A stretch of DNA of 64,000 nt from Sphingomonas changbaiensis NBRC 104936 (GTDB lineage Bacteria; Pseudomonadota; Alphaproteobacteria; Sphingomonadales; Sphingomonadaceae), in contig NZ_BBWU01000019.1 in assembly GCF_000974765.1 (NCBI RefSeq), positions 1-64,000 on the forward strand, written 5' to 3'. The notes beneath the pieces were generated by a model. The model was not told the DNA's origin and ran no database searches. It saw only the letters and a program-made list of their open reading frames with translations. The translations under genes were made by a program, and so were the position numbers. Of the stretch, positions 36,949 to 45,190 are shown piece after piece (position 1 is the first letter of the stretch; every line of letters starts with the position of its first letter).

Positions 36949-37866
36949 CTAGTCCGGGTCCGGCCTGTGACTGAGAAAAATCCGCTGGGCATCGAAAAAG
37001 CGCCACAGGCGGATATAGGCAAGACCCAGGAAAGCGCGCCAGCGATCACCGAAGCCTGTCAGCTTGTCGGTGCGGCAAATGCGAACGAGACCCGGCGCGA
37101 TGGACAGCGGGATCAGCCATGACCGGACCAGCCAGCGCAGCCGGCCGCCTGGGCGGCGCATCGTCAACGACGCGGTTTCCCTCTGAATGCGGCTCCACTT
37201 TCTGGTCAACTGGGAAAGCGTGCGGCGAGCAGGGTGTCCGACGCTCGCGCCGTCCGCATAGCCGATGCGATACCCCGCCTCCGCGGCCCTATGGCACCAG
37301 TCGAGATCCTCGGAAACGCCGTTCCGGAACCCCCCGACGCGGTCGAACACCGTCCGGGGGCAGACGAGGTTTGCGGTGACGGTGAACTTTTTTTTCCGCA
37401 CATAGGCTTCGTTGTCGAAAGCGAACACGCGCTCGAAAGCCTCTGCCGGGGTCAAGGCGCTCGGCCTGTCCACCAGCACGTCGACCCGGCCGCCGACAAA
37501 ATCGGGGGCCGGAGAGCCGCGAAAGCAGCCAAGAGCCTCTTCCAGCCACCGTTGGTCGGGAACGCAATCGGAATCCGTGAAGGCGATGAAGGGTGTCGCG
37601 ACATGCCCGGCGCCGGCGTTCCGCGCAGGCCCCGCGCCGCGCTCCTCGACGAAGACCAGATCGGCGCGCCCGTCCACGACCCGCGAGACCGCTTCCGCTC
37701 CTTCGGGGGAGTCGTTGTCGGCCACGATGATCCGGTATCGCTCGGGCCCGATGCTCTGGTTTGCCAAGGCTTGCAGGCATTGGTCGAGGCCCGGCAGATC
37801 GCCGTAATGCGGCACGACGACCGTCACGATCGGCTCGGCCGGCACCGGATCGACGCCTGCCGTCAT
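36949..37866 (-). CDS. Family 2 glycosyltransferase
   Basis: 305-residue GT-A fold glycosyltransferase. VTVVVPHYGDLPGLDQCLQA at the N-terminus, nucleotide-binding ADNDSPEGAE, the metal-binding FTDSDCVPDQRW, and a QxxRW-like end of the catalytic domain (TRKWSRIQRE) are visible, with a hydrophobic C-terminal patch (WLIPLSIAPGLVRI) that may touch the membrane. It overlaps the upstream glycosyltransferase by 4 bases. The sugar transferred is not readable. Confidence 0.88.
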   Translation of the reverse strand: MTAGVDPVPAEPIVTVVVPHYGDLPGLDQCLQALANQSIGPERYRIIVADNDSPEGAEAVSRVVDGRADLVFVEERGAGPARNAGAGHVATPFIAFTDSDCVPDQRWLEEALGCFRGSPAPDFVGGRVDVLVDRPSALTPAEAFERVFAFDNEAYVRKKKFTVTANLVCPRTVFDRVGGFRNGVSEDLDWCHRAAEAGYRIGYADGASVGHPARRTLSQLTRKWSRIQRETASLTMRRPGGRLRWLVRSWLIPLSIAPGLVRICRTDKLTGFGDRWRAFLGLAYIRLWRFFDAQRIFLSHRPDPD

Positions 37867-38789
37867 GCCGCCTTGCCCATGCTCCGGGGCTTGCCGCGCT
37901 CATTCCGCAAGGCGGCTAGAATGCCCTGCAGGCCATAGCGGAGCTGGGCCCAGGCGCCTTTCGGCGCGTACCGGAGAACCAGGAGCAGGATCGCCGCCGG
38001 AAGCGCTGTGAGGAGATCCGCTCGAGACGAATCCCGCACCAGCAAGAGCTTGTTGCGCTCGTCCATATAGATCGGAAGCCGGGGCCTTTTCCTGATATCG
38101 TCGGCCGACCCGGTCGTGCTCCCCTGTGCGTGAAGGATCCGTGCGTCCGGCGCGAAGCCGAGCCGCAGCCCGGCCTTGACCGCCCGGACACACCATTCGA
38201 CTTCCTCGCAATAAAGGAAATAATCCTCTCGCATCGGGCCGGCGACGTCGACGAACCTGGCGCTGACCAGCATGGCGGCGCCGTGAATGAACGTCATCCG
38301 GGATTCGATCGCGTGCCGCTCGATCGGCTGGTCGACAGGCCGATCGCGGCCCAGCGACTCCACGCGCGCCAGCCGCGGCCGCCAACGGCCGCCCGCCGCC
38401 TGGATCAGTCCGCTCGGGTAATAGAGACATCCGCCGACCGCATCGACGTCGCCCATCGTCAGGCGATCCAGCAACGCGGTCAGGGCGCCAGGGTCCGGAC
38501 GCGCGTCGGGGTTCAGGACCCACCACGCGTCGGCGTCGCGACTGGCGGCGATGCATCGATTGACGCCGCCCGCATAGCCCGGGTTCGTCGGCGCATGGAC
38601 AAGCTGAACAGGCTGGCCGCCTGACAATTCGGACGGCGCGACCTGCCGAAGCGCCTGATAGGCGGAGGCGTCGCCGTTTTCGCAGACGACCACCTCGAAA
38701 TCCCGGTGATCCAGTTCCTCCAGTGCCGCCAGGCACTCCACGATGTCCCCCGGATTATGGAAGGCCACGATGCAGATGGACACGTGCAA
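37863..38789 (-). CDS. Family 2 glycosyltransferase, rhamnosyltransferase-like
   Basis: 308 residues. SICIVAFHNPGDIVECLAAL, APTNPGYAGGVNRCIAASRD and WWVLNPDARPDPGAL resemble the RfbF/WbbL rhamnosyltransferase subgroup, as do GAAMLVSARFVDVAGPMRED and YFLYCEEVEWCVRA. A C-terminal hydrophobic stretch (LLTALPAAILLLVLRYAP) suggests membrane association. First gene of the minus-strand trio, divergent from the acyl carrier protein operon. Confidence 0.88.
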   Translation of the reverse strand: MHVSICIVAFHNPGDIVECLAALEELDHRDFEVVVCENGDASAYQALRQVAPSELSGGQPVQLVHAPTNPGYAGGVNRCIAASRDADAWWVLNPDARPDPGALTALLDRLTMGDVDAVGGCLYYPSGLIQAAGGRWRPRLARVESLGRDRPVDQPIERHAIESRMTFIHGAAMLVSARFVDVAGPMREDYFLYCEEVEWCVRAVKAGLRLGFAPDARILHAQGSTTGSADDIRKRPRLPIYMDERNKLLLVRDSSRADLLTALPAAILLLVLRYAPKGAWAQLRYGLQGILAALRNERGKPRSMGKAA

Positions 38790-38956
38790 TGCTGCAACTC
38801 CGTTTTCGGAACCCGGCGGCGGTGGCTTCGTCTGCCGATGTTAGGTTAGGAGGTCCTTAAGCGGCAGGCGGGCAAGGGCAAGTCCGGCACTGGATCGAAC
38901 AATTTGCGGAACGCGGTGCCGTCGCCTATCAGACCCGCCGGTGGAGGTCATCATAG

Positions 38957-39199
38957 ATGAATGATGAAGCGATTTTAGAACGTCTGCAAGAAATAATGGC
39001 AGATGTTTTCGACGAAGACGATTTGGTCGTTACTCGTGATACTACAGCCGAAGACGTGGAGGAATGGGACAGCCTTAGCCACATCAGGCTTATGGTTGCC
39101 ATTGAACGAGAGTTCAACGTCAAGTTCACCAATGCCGAGATCGAAAGTCTTGAGAGTGTCGGCGACTTGGTTGACAAGTTGAAGGCCAAGACCAGCTGA
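38957..39199 (+). CDS. Acyl carrier protein of the surface-polysaccharide operon
   Basis: 80-residue ACP. The phosphopantetheine-accepting Ser39 lies in EEWDSLSHIRL, and the helices match ACPs that work with FkbH proteins. Direct counting gives 114 G/C in 243 bases (about 47%), against about 67% in a sampled 60-base line of the next gene, so base use is clearly unlike its neighbours. GGAGGTC precedes the start. It begins a plus-strand operon whose next gene is the FkbH-like enzyme 13 bases on. I infer that it carries the glyceryl (or derived) group. Confidence 0.92.
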   Translation: MNDEAILERLQEIMADVFDEDDLVVTRDTTAEDVEEWDSLSHIRLMVAIEREFNVKFTNAEIESLESVGDLVDKLKAKTS

Positions 39200-39212
39200 G
39201 GTTGTGCCTGCT

Positions 39213-41132
39213 ATGTTTCGAGAGATGTCATGGCTGCCTGCTGCGCCGGCTGACATTCGCGATCAGATAAAGGCGCTCGGTGCGGCCGCCAGCGCTGGCG
39301 AGGCCGATTCCGCGGCGCGCCTTGACCGCATCGCGACCTATCGGCTGGACGAAAGCCAGCTCTCGAAACTGGGCCGGATCGCACTCTCTTCTCCCATAGC
39401 GTCCGGTCACCTGGCCGCGCTCAAGATCGGCTTGATCGGGGACGGCACGCTGTCGCTGCTCGCCGCTCCGTTGGTGGGCAGCGGCGTGCGGCATGGATTG
39501 CTGCTCGACGTCATGGTCGGCCACTACAATGCCGCCGTCCAGCAAGTCACCGACCCGAACGACCCGCTGCACACCAGCGGGCTGGACATGGTGTTCCTGG
39601 GGCTGGACCGCCGCATCATGGGCCTGGACGACCCGGCGCTTGCGCCGGGCGAAGCAGAAGCGCGCGTCGAGGCGGCGCTGGCGCGCGTGAAGATGATCGT
39701 TGCAGCGCTCAAGCCCAGCATTCGGGGGCCGGTTCTGGTCCAATCCCTCCCGTTGCCGGTCGAGGCGTTGTTCGGAAGCTATGATCGGGTCGAGGGCGGC
39801 TCCCCGATTTCGATGACCGAGAGGTTCAATCAATCTCTCGTCGAAATGGCGCGCGCCGGCGATATCGTGCTGGTCGATATCGGCCGCCTTGCCGCGACCA
39901 TCGGCGCGGAGGCATGGGACGATCCGCGCCACTGGCACGCGTCCAAGCTCAGCTTTGCACCGGATCTCATTCCGCTGTTCTGCGACATCGTCGCCCGCAC
40001 GATCGCGACGGTCAAAGGGCGATCCAAAAAGGCACTGGTCCTCGACCTCGACAACACGCTCTGGGGCGGGGTGATCGGCGACGACGGCGTGGAAGGCATC
40101 GTTCTCGGCCAGGGCTCCTCCACGGGCGAAGCATTCCTTGCGATCCAGAGGATGGCGCTCAATCTCAGGGAACGAGGCATCGTCCTTGCCGTCTGTTCCA
40201 AGAACGAGGAAGCGACAGCGCGGATTCCGTTCGCCGAACATCCGGAAATGCTGCTGAAGGATCAGCACATCGCCGTGTTCCAGGCCAATTGGACGGACAA
40301 GGCGACGAACCTCCGCGCCATCGCGCAGGCGCTGAACATCGGCGTCGATGCGCTCGTCTTCATGGACGACAACCCGTTCGAGCGGGAGCAGGTCCGCAGC
40401 GCCCTGCCCGCCGTTGCCGTTCCGGAAATGCCGGAAGACCCTGCCCATTATCCGCGCATCATTGCCGCGGCCGGCTATTTCGACACGGTGACCTTCACCG
40501 CGGAAGACCGGGAGCGGGCCGCCCAATATCAGGCGAATGCCGAACGGGCGTCGATGCTGGCATCGGCCGGGGATCTGTCATCCTATCTGAAGTCGCTGGA
40601 CATGGTCTGCACGATCGGTCCGGTAGACCGGCTGACGCGGCCGCGCGTTGCGCAGCTGATCAACAAGTCGAACCAGTTCAACCTGACGACGCGGCGCTAT
40701 ACAGAGCAGGAACTGGCGGCGATGGAGAGCGATCCACGCCTCCATCTGGTCCAGGTCCGCCTGGCCGACCGTCTTGGCGACAACGGGATCATCTCCGTCC
40801 TGATCGCGCGCGACAACGGCGACACGTGGGACATCGACACCTGGCTGATGAGCTGCCGTGTGCTGGGCCGCGATGTCGAGCAAGCCGTCCTGTCTCACCT
40901 GGTCGAAGCGGCCCGCCGCGCGGGAGCCAAATGGCTGGTTGGGGAGTATCTGCCGACCAAGAAGAATGTGATCGTCGTCGATCACTATGCCAAGCTCGGC
41001 TTCGAACCGGCCGGCGCGGCTGGGGATGGCGGAACGCGGTGGCAGCTTCCGTTGGAGGATTATCGCGTTCCCGACCTGCCGATGAACATCATCGACTCTG
41101 TCCTGAGCGTTTCGAGGGAGAAAGCTGCTTGA
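39213..41132 (+). CDS. FkbH-like HAD-superfamily glyceryl-ACP synthase
   Basis: About 639 residues. The N-terminal third is an SGNH-like/unknown domain (VGHYNAAVQQVTDPNDPLHT). The central HAD-IIIC domain has the nucleophile motif LVLDLDNTLWGGVIGDDG near residue 277 and CSKNEE and FMDDNPFERE further on. The C-terminal third is GNAT-like (LADRLGDNGIISVLIARDNG, WLVGEYLPTKKNVIVVDHY). This is the layout of FkbH proteins, which take 1,3-bisphosphoglycerate, remove a phosphate and load the glyceryl group on an ACP. The ATG was chosen; a GTG three codons upstream lies too close to GAGG. It sits between the ACP and methyltransferase genes. Confidence 0.9.
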   Translation: MFREMSWLPAAPADIRDQIKALGAAASAGEADSAARLDRIATYRLDESQLSKLGRIALSSPIASGHLAALKIGLIGDGTLSLLAAPLVGSGVRHGLLLDVMVGHYNAAVQQVTDPNDPLHTSGLDMVFLGLDRRIMGLDDPALAPGEAEARVEAALARVKMIVAALKPSIRGPVLVQSLPLPVEALFGSYDRVEGGSPISMTERFNQSLVEMARAGDIVLVDIGRLAATIGAEAWDDPRHWHASKLSFAPDLIPLFCDIVARTIATVKGRSKKALVLDLDNTLWGGVIGDDGVEGIVLGQGSSTGEAFLAIQRMALNLRERGIVLAVCSKNEEATARIPFAEHPEMLLKDQHIAVFQANWTDKATNLRAIAQALNIGVDALVFMDDNPFEREQVRSALPAVAVPEMPEDPAHYPRIIAAAGYFDTVTFTAEDRERAAQYQANAERASMLASAGDLSSYLKSLDMVCTIGPVDRLTRPRVAQLINKSNQFNLTTRRYTEQELAAMESDPRLHLVQVRLADRLGDNGIISVLIARDNGDTWDIDTWLMSCRVLGRDVEQAVLSHLVEAARRAGAKWLVGEYLPTKKNVIVVDHYAKLGFEPAGAAGDGGTRWQLPLEDYRVPDLPMNIIDSVLSVSREKAA

Positions 41133-42064
41133 CGTCACCGGCCATGGGGAACCTGAGCGGTTACCCGGAAACACAGGCGCTCGTCCGTGACGTTCTGGAC
41201 GTCTGGCCGGACCATGAGGATTATCTGGCGCGCAGCATGGGCGCGCGTTCGGACGGCCAGATGGCGACGACCGAGGAAGTCGCCGCGGCGACCCGCCGCC
41301 TGATCGCCGGCCGCGAGCGCCACTTCGCCGAAGGCTACAAGTGGACCTGCGACCAGCTTCGGCAGGAAGAACTCTTCTTCCACCGGGAGGGGCGCTATCG
41401 GCTCGCGACCTTCGCCGACGCCGAGGCCGAGGTCTATTCCCGGCCCGAATATATGGAGCCCTATGTCAGCGGCCTGCTGCTGACGCAGGCGCTCTGGTAC
41501 AACCATCTCGGCACGTTCGACATGTTTCTCGACCGTGTGTTGCGGCCGACCCGGGAGCCGTTCGACTATCTGGAAATCGGTCCCGGGCACGGACTGGCCG
41601 TCTTCTTCGCGGCCCAGCATCCGCATGTCCGCAGCGTCGCGGCATGGGATGTCAGCGCGACCTCGCTCGCCGAGACGCGAAAGGCGCTCGACACGCTCGG
41701 CGTTTCAAAACCCGTCGATTTGACGGAGGTCGACATCCTGTCGGCCGCCGAACCCGATCAGCAATACGATCTGATCGTGATTTCGGAGGTCCTGGAGCAC
41801 CTCGAACAGCCGCAGACCGCGGTGCGGTTCCTGAAAACGGCGCTCAAGCCGGGCGGTCGCTTGTTCGTGAACGTGCCGATCAACAGCCCGTCGCCCGATC
41901 ACATCTACCTCTTCTCGACGCCTGATGAAGTGTCCGCGCTCGTCGAGGCGGCGGGCCTGACGATCGAGGCCAGCGAGCTTTACGCGACCCAGGCGCGCCC
42001 GATCGAAAAGGCGATCAAGAACAGGATCAGCGTGTCCGTCGGCCTTACCGCCCGAGCAGCCTGA
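41129..42064 (+). CDS. SAM-dependent methyltransferase
   Basis: Class I methyltransferase of about 311 residues. The SAM-binding motif I is FDYLEIGPGHGLAVFFAA, with AAWDVSATSLAETRKAL after it, motif II YDLIVISEVLEHLEQP and motif III LKPGGRLFVNVPINSP. The N-terminal 130 residues are helical with no recognised motif. TTG at the FkbH stop (TTGA overlap) has GGGAG eight bases upstream; the first ATG, five codons later, has none, so TTG is preferred. It may O-methylate the ACP-bound group or a glycan; FkbG in polyketide systems is the analogous partner of FkbH, but homology to FkbG was not established. Confidence 0.85.
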   Translation: MTSPAMGNLSGYPETQALVRDVLDVWPDHEDYLARSMGARSDGQMATTEEVAAATRRLIAGRERHFAEGYKWTCDQLRQEELFFHREGRYRLATFADAEAEVYSRPEYMEPYVSGLLLTQALWYNHLGTFDMFLDRVLRPTREPFDYLEIGPGHGLAVFFAAQHPHVRSVAAWDVSATSLAETRKALDTLGVSKPVDLTEVDILSAAEPDQQYDLIVISEVLEHLEQPQTAVRFLKTALKPGGRLFVNVPINSPSPDHIYLFSTPDEVSALVEAAGLTIEASELYATQARPIEKAIKNRISVSVGLTARAA

Positions 42065-42080
42065 GAGCTCCGAGCGCTAG

Positions 42081-43637
42081 ATGCTTTTCAACTCGTTCGT
42101 CTTCATCTTTGGCTTCCTGCCGATCGCCCTTTTTTTGGTCTGGGCGGTCGCGGGCAGAGGCGCACTGACGAAGTGGACGCTCACCGCTCTCTCGCTTTTC
42201 TTCTACGCGTGGTGGAACCCGAAATACCTCCCGCTCCTCGCCTTCTCGATCTGCTTCAATTATTGGGTGGGAACGCAGATCGAGCGGTGCTGCGAGAATG
42301 GCCAGCGCCGATCCTCCAACATGTGGACCGCATTCGGCGTCAGCGTCGATCTGGCGATGCTGGGCTATTTCAAATACGCGAACTTCGCCCTTGATAACGC
42401 GAACCTTCTGCTGGGGACCAATTACGAGATCGGGCGCATCGCCCTGCCGCTCGCGATCAGCTTCTATACGTTCCAGAAGATCGCCTATCTGATCGACATC
42501 CGGCGCGGCGAGGCCCGCAAGACCGGGTTCACAGACTTCGCCTTGTTCGCGGCCTTCTTCCCGCAGCTGATCGCCGGCCCGATCGTCCATTACAGCGAGA
42601 TCATCCCCCAGCTCAAAAGCCGGGCGTTCGGGTTCATCCGCTCGAAGAACCTGATGATCGGCCTCGTCATCTTCAGCATCGGCCTGTTCAAGAAGACGGT
42701 GCTGGCCGACACCCTGTCGGCCTACGCCAACCCGCTGTTCAACGAGGTGTCCGGCCGCGAGATCGATTTCGTCGGCGGCTGGGTGGCGGCGGTCACCTTC
42801 ACGCTGCAACTCTATTTCGATTTTTCCGGCTATTCGGACATGGCCATCGGGCTCGGGCGCATGTTCGGCGTGAAGCTGCCGCTGAATTTCCACTCCCCGC
42901 TGCGAGCGACGGGCATCATCGACTATTGGCGGCGCTGGCACATGACGCTGCAGCGCTTCATCGTGTCGTACATCTTCCAGCCGCTGTCGCTACCGCTGAA
43001 CCGCTATGCGGCCGAAAAGCGCCTGACGGGCTGGAGCCAGTTCGCGGTCGGCATCGGCATCCCGACGTTCATAACCTTCGTCGCCGTGGGGATCTGGCAC
43101 GGGGCTGGCTGGACCTTCGTTCTGTTCGGGGTCCTGCACGCCGGCTATATCTGCATCAACGAGGTCTGGCGCGAAAACCAGAAGCATCGCCGGCGCAGGC
43201 GGAAGAAGCAGGGCTTGCCCATCCGCGAGGCGAGCGCCCTGCAGATCGCCGGCTACCAGGCCGTGACGCTCTGCGCGATCGCGTTCGGGAACGTGCTGTT
43301 CCGCGCGGCGAGCGTCAGCGACGCGATGGAGATCTGGCACGGCATGGCCGGGTTGAGCGGCATCACCGCCGCCGGCTGGAGCACGCTGGGTCTGGGCGTG
43401 CTGGCCTATTCGGCGATCGGCATCCTGATCGTCGCCCTCTTCCCCAACACGCAGCAGCTGATGCGCAATTATGATCCCGCCTATAACTGGGACGAATGGA
43501 AAGGCGTGTCCCCGCCCCGGATCTCGCTGGTGTGGCGGCCCGACATCAAGGGCCTGATCTTCGGCGCGCTGGCCCTGCTGCTCGGCATTCTCTTCATCCA
43601 GAGGGGGCAGGCGATCTTCCTGTACTTCAACTTCTGA
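42081..43637 (+). CDS. MBOAT family membrane O-acyltransferase (AlgI/DltB-like)
   Basis: 518-residue polytopic membrane protein with about ten helices. The N-terminal MLFNSFVFIFGFLPIALFLV is the classical AlgI/MBOAT start. YTFQKIAYLIDIRRGE, PQLIAGPIVHYSEIIPQL, FDFSGYSDMAIGLGRMFG and YWRRWHMTLQRFI are family blocks, and the catalytic His340 lies in VGIWHGAGWTFVLFG. Such proteins take an acyl group from a cytoplasmic carrier and pass it across the membrane to a glycan. With an ACP and FkbH in the same operon, an ACP-borne glyceryl-type donor is likely, as DltB uses D-alanyl-DltC. It overlaps the next gene by 1 base (TGATG). Confidence 0.95.
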   Translation: MLFNSFVFIFGFLPIALFLVWAVAGRGALTKWTLTALSLFFYAWWNPKYLPLLAFSICFNYWVGTQIERCCENGQRRSSNMWTAFGVSVDLAMLGYFKYANFALDNANLLLGTNYEIGRIALPLAISFYTFQKIAYLIDIRRGEARKTGFTDFALFAAFFPQLIAGPIVHYSEIIPQLKSRAFGFIRSKNLMIGLVIFSIGLFKKTVLADTLSAYANPLFNEVSGREIDFVGGWVAAVTFTLQLYFDFSGYSDMAIGLGRMFGVKLPLNFHSPLRATGIIDYWRRWHMTLQRFIVSYIFQPLSLPLNRYAAEKRLTGWSQFAVGIGIPTFITFVAVGIWHGAGWTFVLFGVLHAGYICINEVWRENQKHRRRRRKKQGLPIREASALQIAGYQAVTLCAIAFGNVLFRAASVSDAMEIWHGMAGLSGITAAGWSTLGLGVLAYSAIGILIVALFPNTQQLMRNYDPAYNWDEWKGVSPPRISLVWRPDIKGLIFGALALLLGILFIQRGQAIFLYFNF

Positions 43638-44647
43638 TGCGCCGGTTCTGGCGAAACCGCTTGTGCCTGATGCTGGGGCTGACGCTGCTGTTCGGGGCGG
43701 CGGCATCCGCATTGCCGGACGTGCCGTATCAGCGGTGGCAGCTTCTCGACGGGACGATCCACGCCAACGCACGCTGGATCTACGAACGCATTCATTTCGA
43801 CCCGACGCCGATCGACGTCGCGTTCGTCGGCCCATCCCGGCTCACCCAGGGCGTCAATGCCGTGCAGCTTGGCCAGGAGCTCGCGGCGAGAGGTCTTCCC
43901 TCGCACGTCGTGAATTTCGGGCTTCCCGAGAACGGGCGCAACATCAACGCGCTGATCGTCCATGAACTGCTGAAGACGCGGCGGCCCAAGCTGATCGTCG
44001 TCGGCGTTATCGAGAAGCCGTCCCGCTTTGGGCACTCCGCCTACAAATATATCGCGCCCGCCGCGGACATCGTGGACCCCGGCTATATCGGCGACCTCAA
44101 TTATTTCTCGGACCTGATCTACCTGCCGTTCCGCCAGCTGGAGCTGTTCGCCGCGCGGTTTTTCCCGGACCTGTTCGGGCTGTCGCTGCATTTCGATCCG
44201 TCGCAATATCGCGGGTCGGTGGTCGACACGACGGGCGACGTGATCCTGCCCGACGGCCGCATCAAGAACGGGACCAAGCCGGGTGGCCTGAAGGAGCTTC
44301 ACCGCGGCGTGACCAAGCTCGAGCGGTCGAACAACCCGCCCATCCTGCCCGATCGCTATCGCGACCTGGAATTCGGCGACGAACGTCACTTCATTCGGGA
44401 GATCGCGAAGGAAGCGCAGGCCAAGGGCGTGCAGGTCGCGTTCCTGTCGCTGCCCTATTACACCGGCCCCAGCGCGTTGCAGGAAGGCGCGCTGTACGCG
44501 CAATTCGGACCGATCTGGGCCGCGAACAGATTTTCGCGCCGATCGGATCTCTATGCCGACTATGGACATTTGACCGCCCACGGCGCGTCCATCCTGACGA
44601 ACCAGCTTGTCGGGCCGGTTTCGGCCCTCCTTCGAAAGGCGAAGTGA
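43637..44647 (+). CDS. Membrane-anchored SGNH-like partner of the MBOAT protein
   Basis: 336 residues with an N-terminal anchor (LCLMLGLTLLFGAAASALP). A periplasmic domain contains VAFVGPSRLTQGV (candidate nucleophile Ser67) and, near the C-terminus, YADYGHLTAHGA with Asp308 and His311 in the D-x-x-H spacing of SGNH/GDSL acyltransferases. DltD and AlgJ/AlgX play this role beside DltB and AlgI, moving the acyl group to the final polymer. Its position directly after the MBOAT gene supports the same task. Overall similarity to named families is low, so I give no symbol. Confidence 0.75.
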   Translation: MRRFWRNRLCLMLGLTLLFGAAASALPDVPYQRWQLLDGTIHANARWIYERIHFDPTPIDVAFVGPSRLTQGVNAVQLGQELAARGLPSHVVNFGLPENGRNINALIVHELLKTRRPKLIVVGVIEKPSRFGHSAYKYIAPAADIVDPGYIGDLNYFSDLIYLPFRQLELFAARFFPDLFGLSLHFDPSQYRGSVVDTTGDVILPDGRIKNGTKPGGLKELHRGVTKLERSNNPPILPDRYRDLEFGDERHFIREIAKEAQAKGVQVAFLSLPYYTGPSALQEGALYAQFGPIWAANRFSRRSDLYADYGHLTAHGASILTNQLVGPVSALLRKAK

Positions 44648-45045
44648 TGCTCGACAGTCCCCCGCTCCACCACGTCGGCATCGTCCAGCCCGACGAGGAT
44701 TCGGTGACGGCGCTGATGCGATTGCTCGGCCTGAAGGAAGCCTATCGCGGCTATGTGCCGCAGTTCCACGCCCTCTGCATCTTCACCGAGAGCCCGGTCG
44801 GCTCACCGGTCGAGTTCGTCGTGCCCGACGGCGGCCGGTTGCAATCGTTCAACAAGGGCGCGGGCGGGCTGCACCATATCGCGTTCGAAGTTCCCGACCT
44901 GGTGGAATTGATGGATTCCTATCGGGCGCAGGGGATCGAGATGCTGGAGCCGGAGCCGGTGAAGGGCGCCGGGAACTTCATCTGCAATTTCCTGAGGCCC
45001 GCGGCGACCCGCGGCATCATCACGGAATTCGTCCAGCTCCTGTAA
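44647..45045 (+). CDS. VOC (glyoxalase/methylmalonyl-CoA epimerase-like) protein
   Basis: 132-residue vicinal-oxygen-chelate protein. The paired beta-alpha-beta-beta-beta modules carry likely metal ligands in LHHVGIVQP, SPVEFVVP, GLHHIAFEVPD and IITEFVQLL. The pattern (HHVGI ... LHHIAFEV ... GxEFVQ) resembles methylmalonyl-CoA epimerase, which inverts the alpha carbon of a thioester. In this operon it could epimerise an ACP- or CoA-bound 2-hydroxyacyl group, but that is inference. It overlaps the SGNH-like gene by 1 base. Confidence 0.82.
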   Translation: MLDSPPLHHVGIVQPDEDSVTALMRLLGLKEAYRGYVPQFHALCIFTESPVGSPVEFVVPDGGRLQSFNKGAGGLHHIAFEVPDLVELMDSYRAQGIEMLEPEPVKGAGNFICNFLRPAATRGIITEFVQLL

Positions 45046-45190
45046 GGTGCATGCGCCGCGCTGCCCGGAACACGAGCTGCGCGCTAATCCTTTGGTTTTG
45101 CGGCTGGCTCTTCGGGATTGGCTGCGGTAAATCGATCATGGTCGGATCGGGAGTGCGAACGTGGCGAGTTTGGGTGCCTGGGGGTCGAGA

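Noticed and set aside
39914-42064. Apparent 716-residue fusion ending in the methyltransferase
   Set aside because: The first part is an out-of-frame reading of the FkbH gene.
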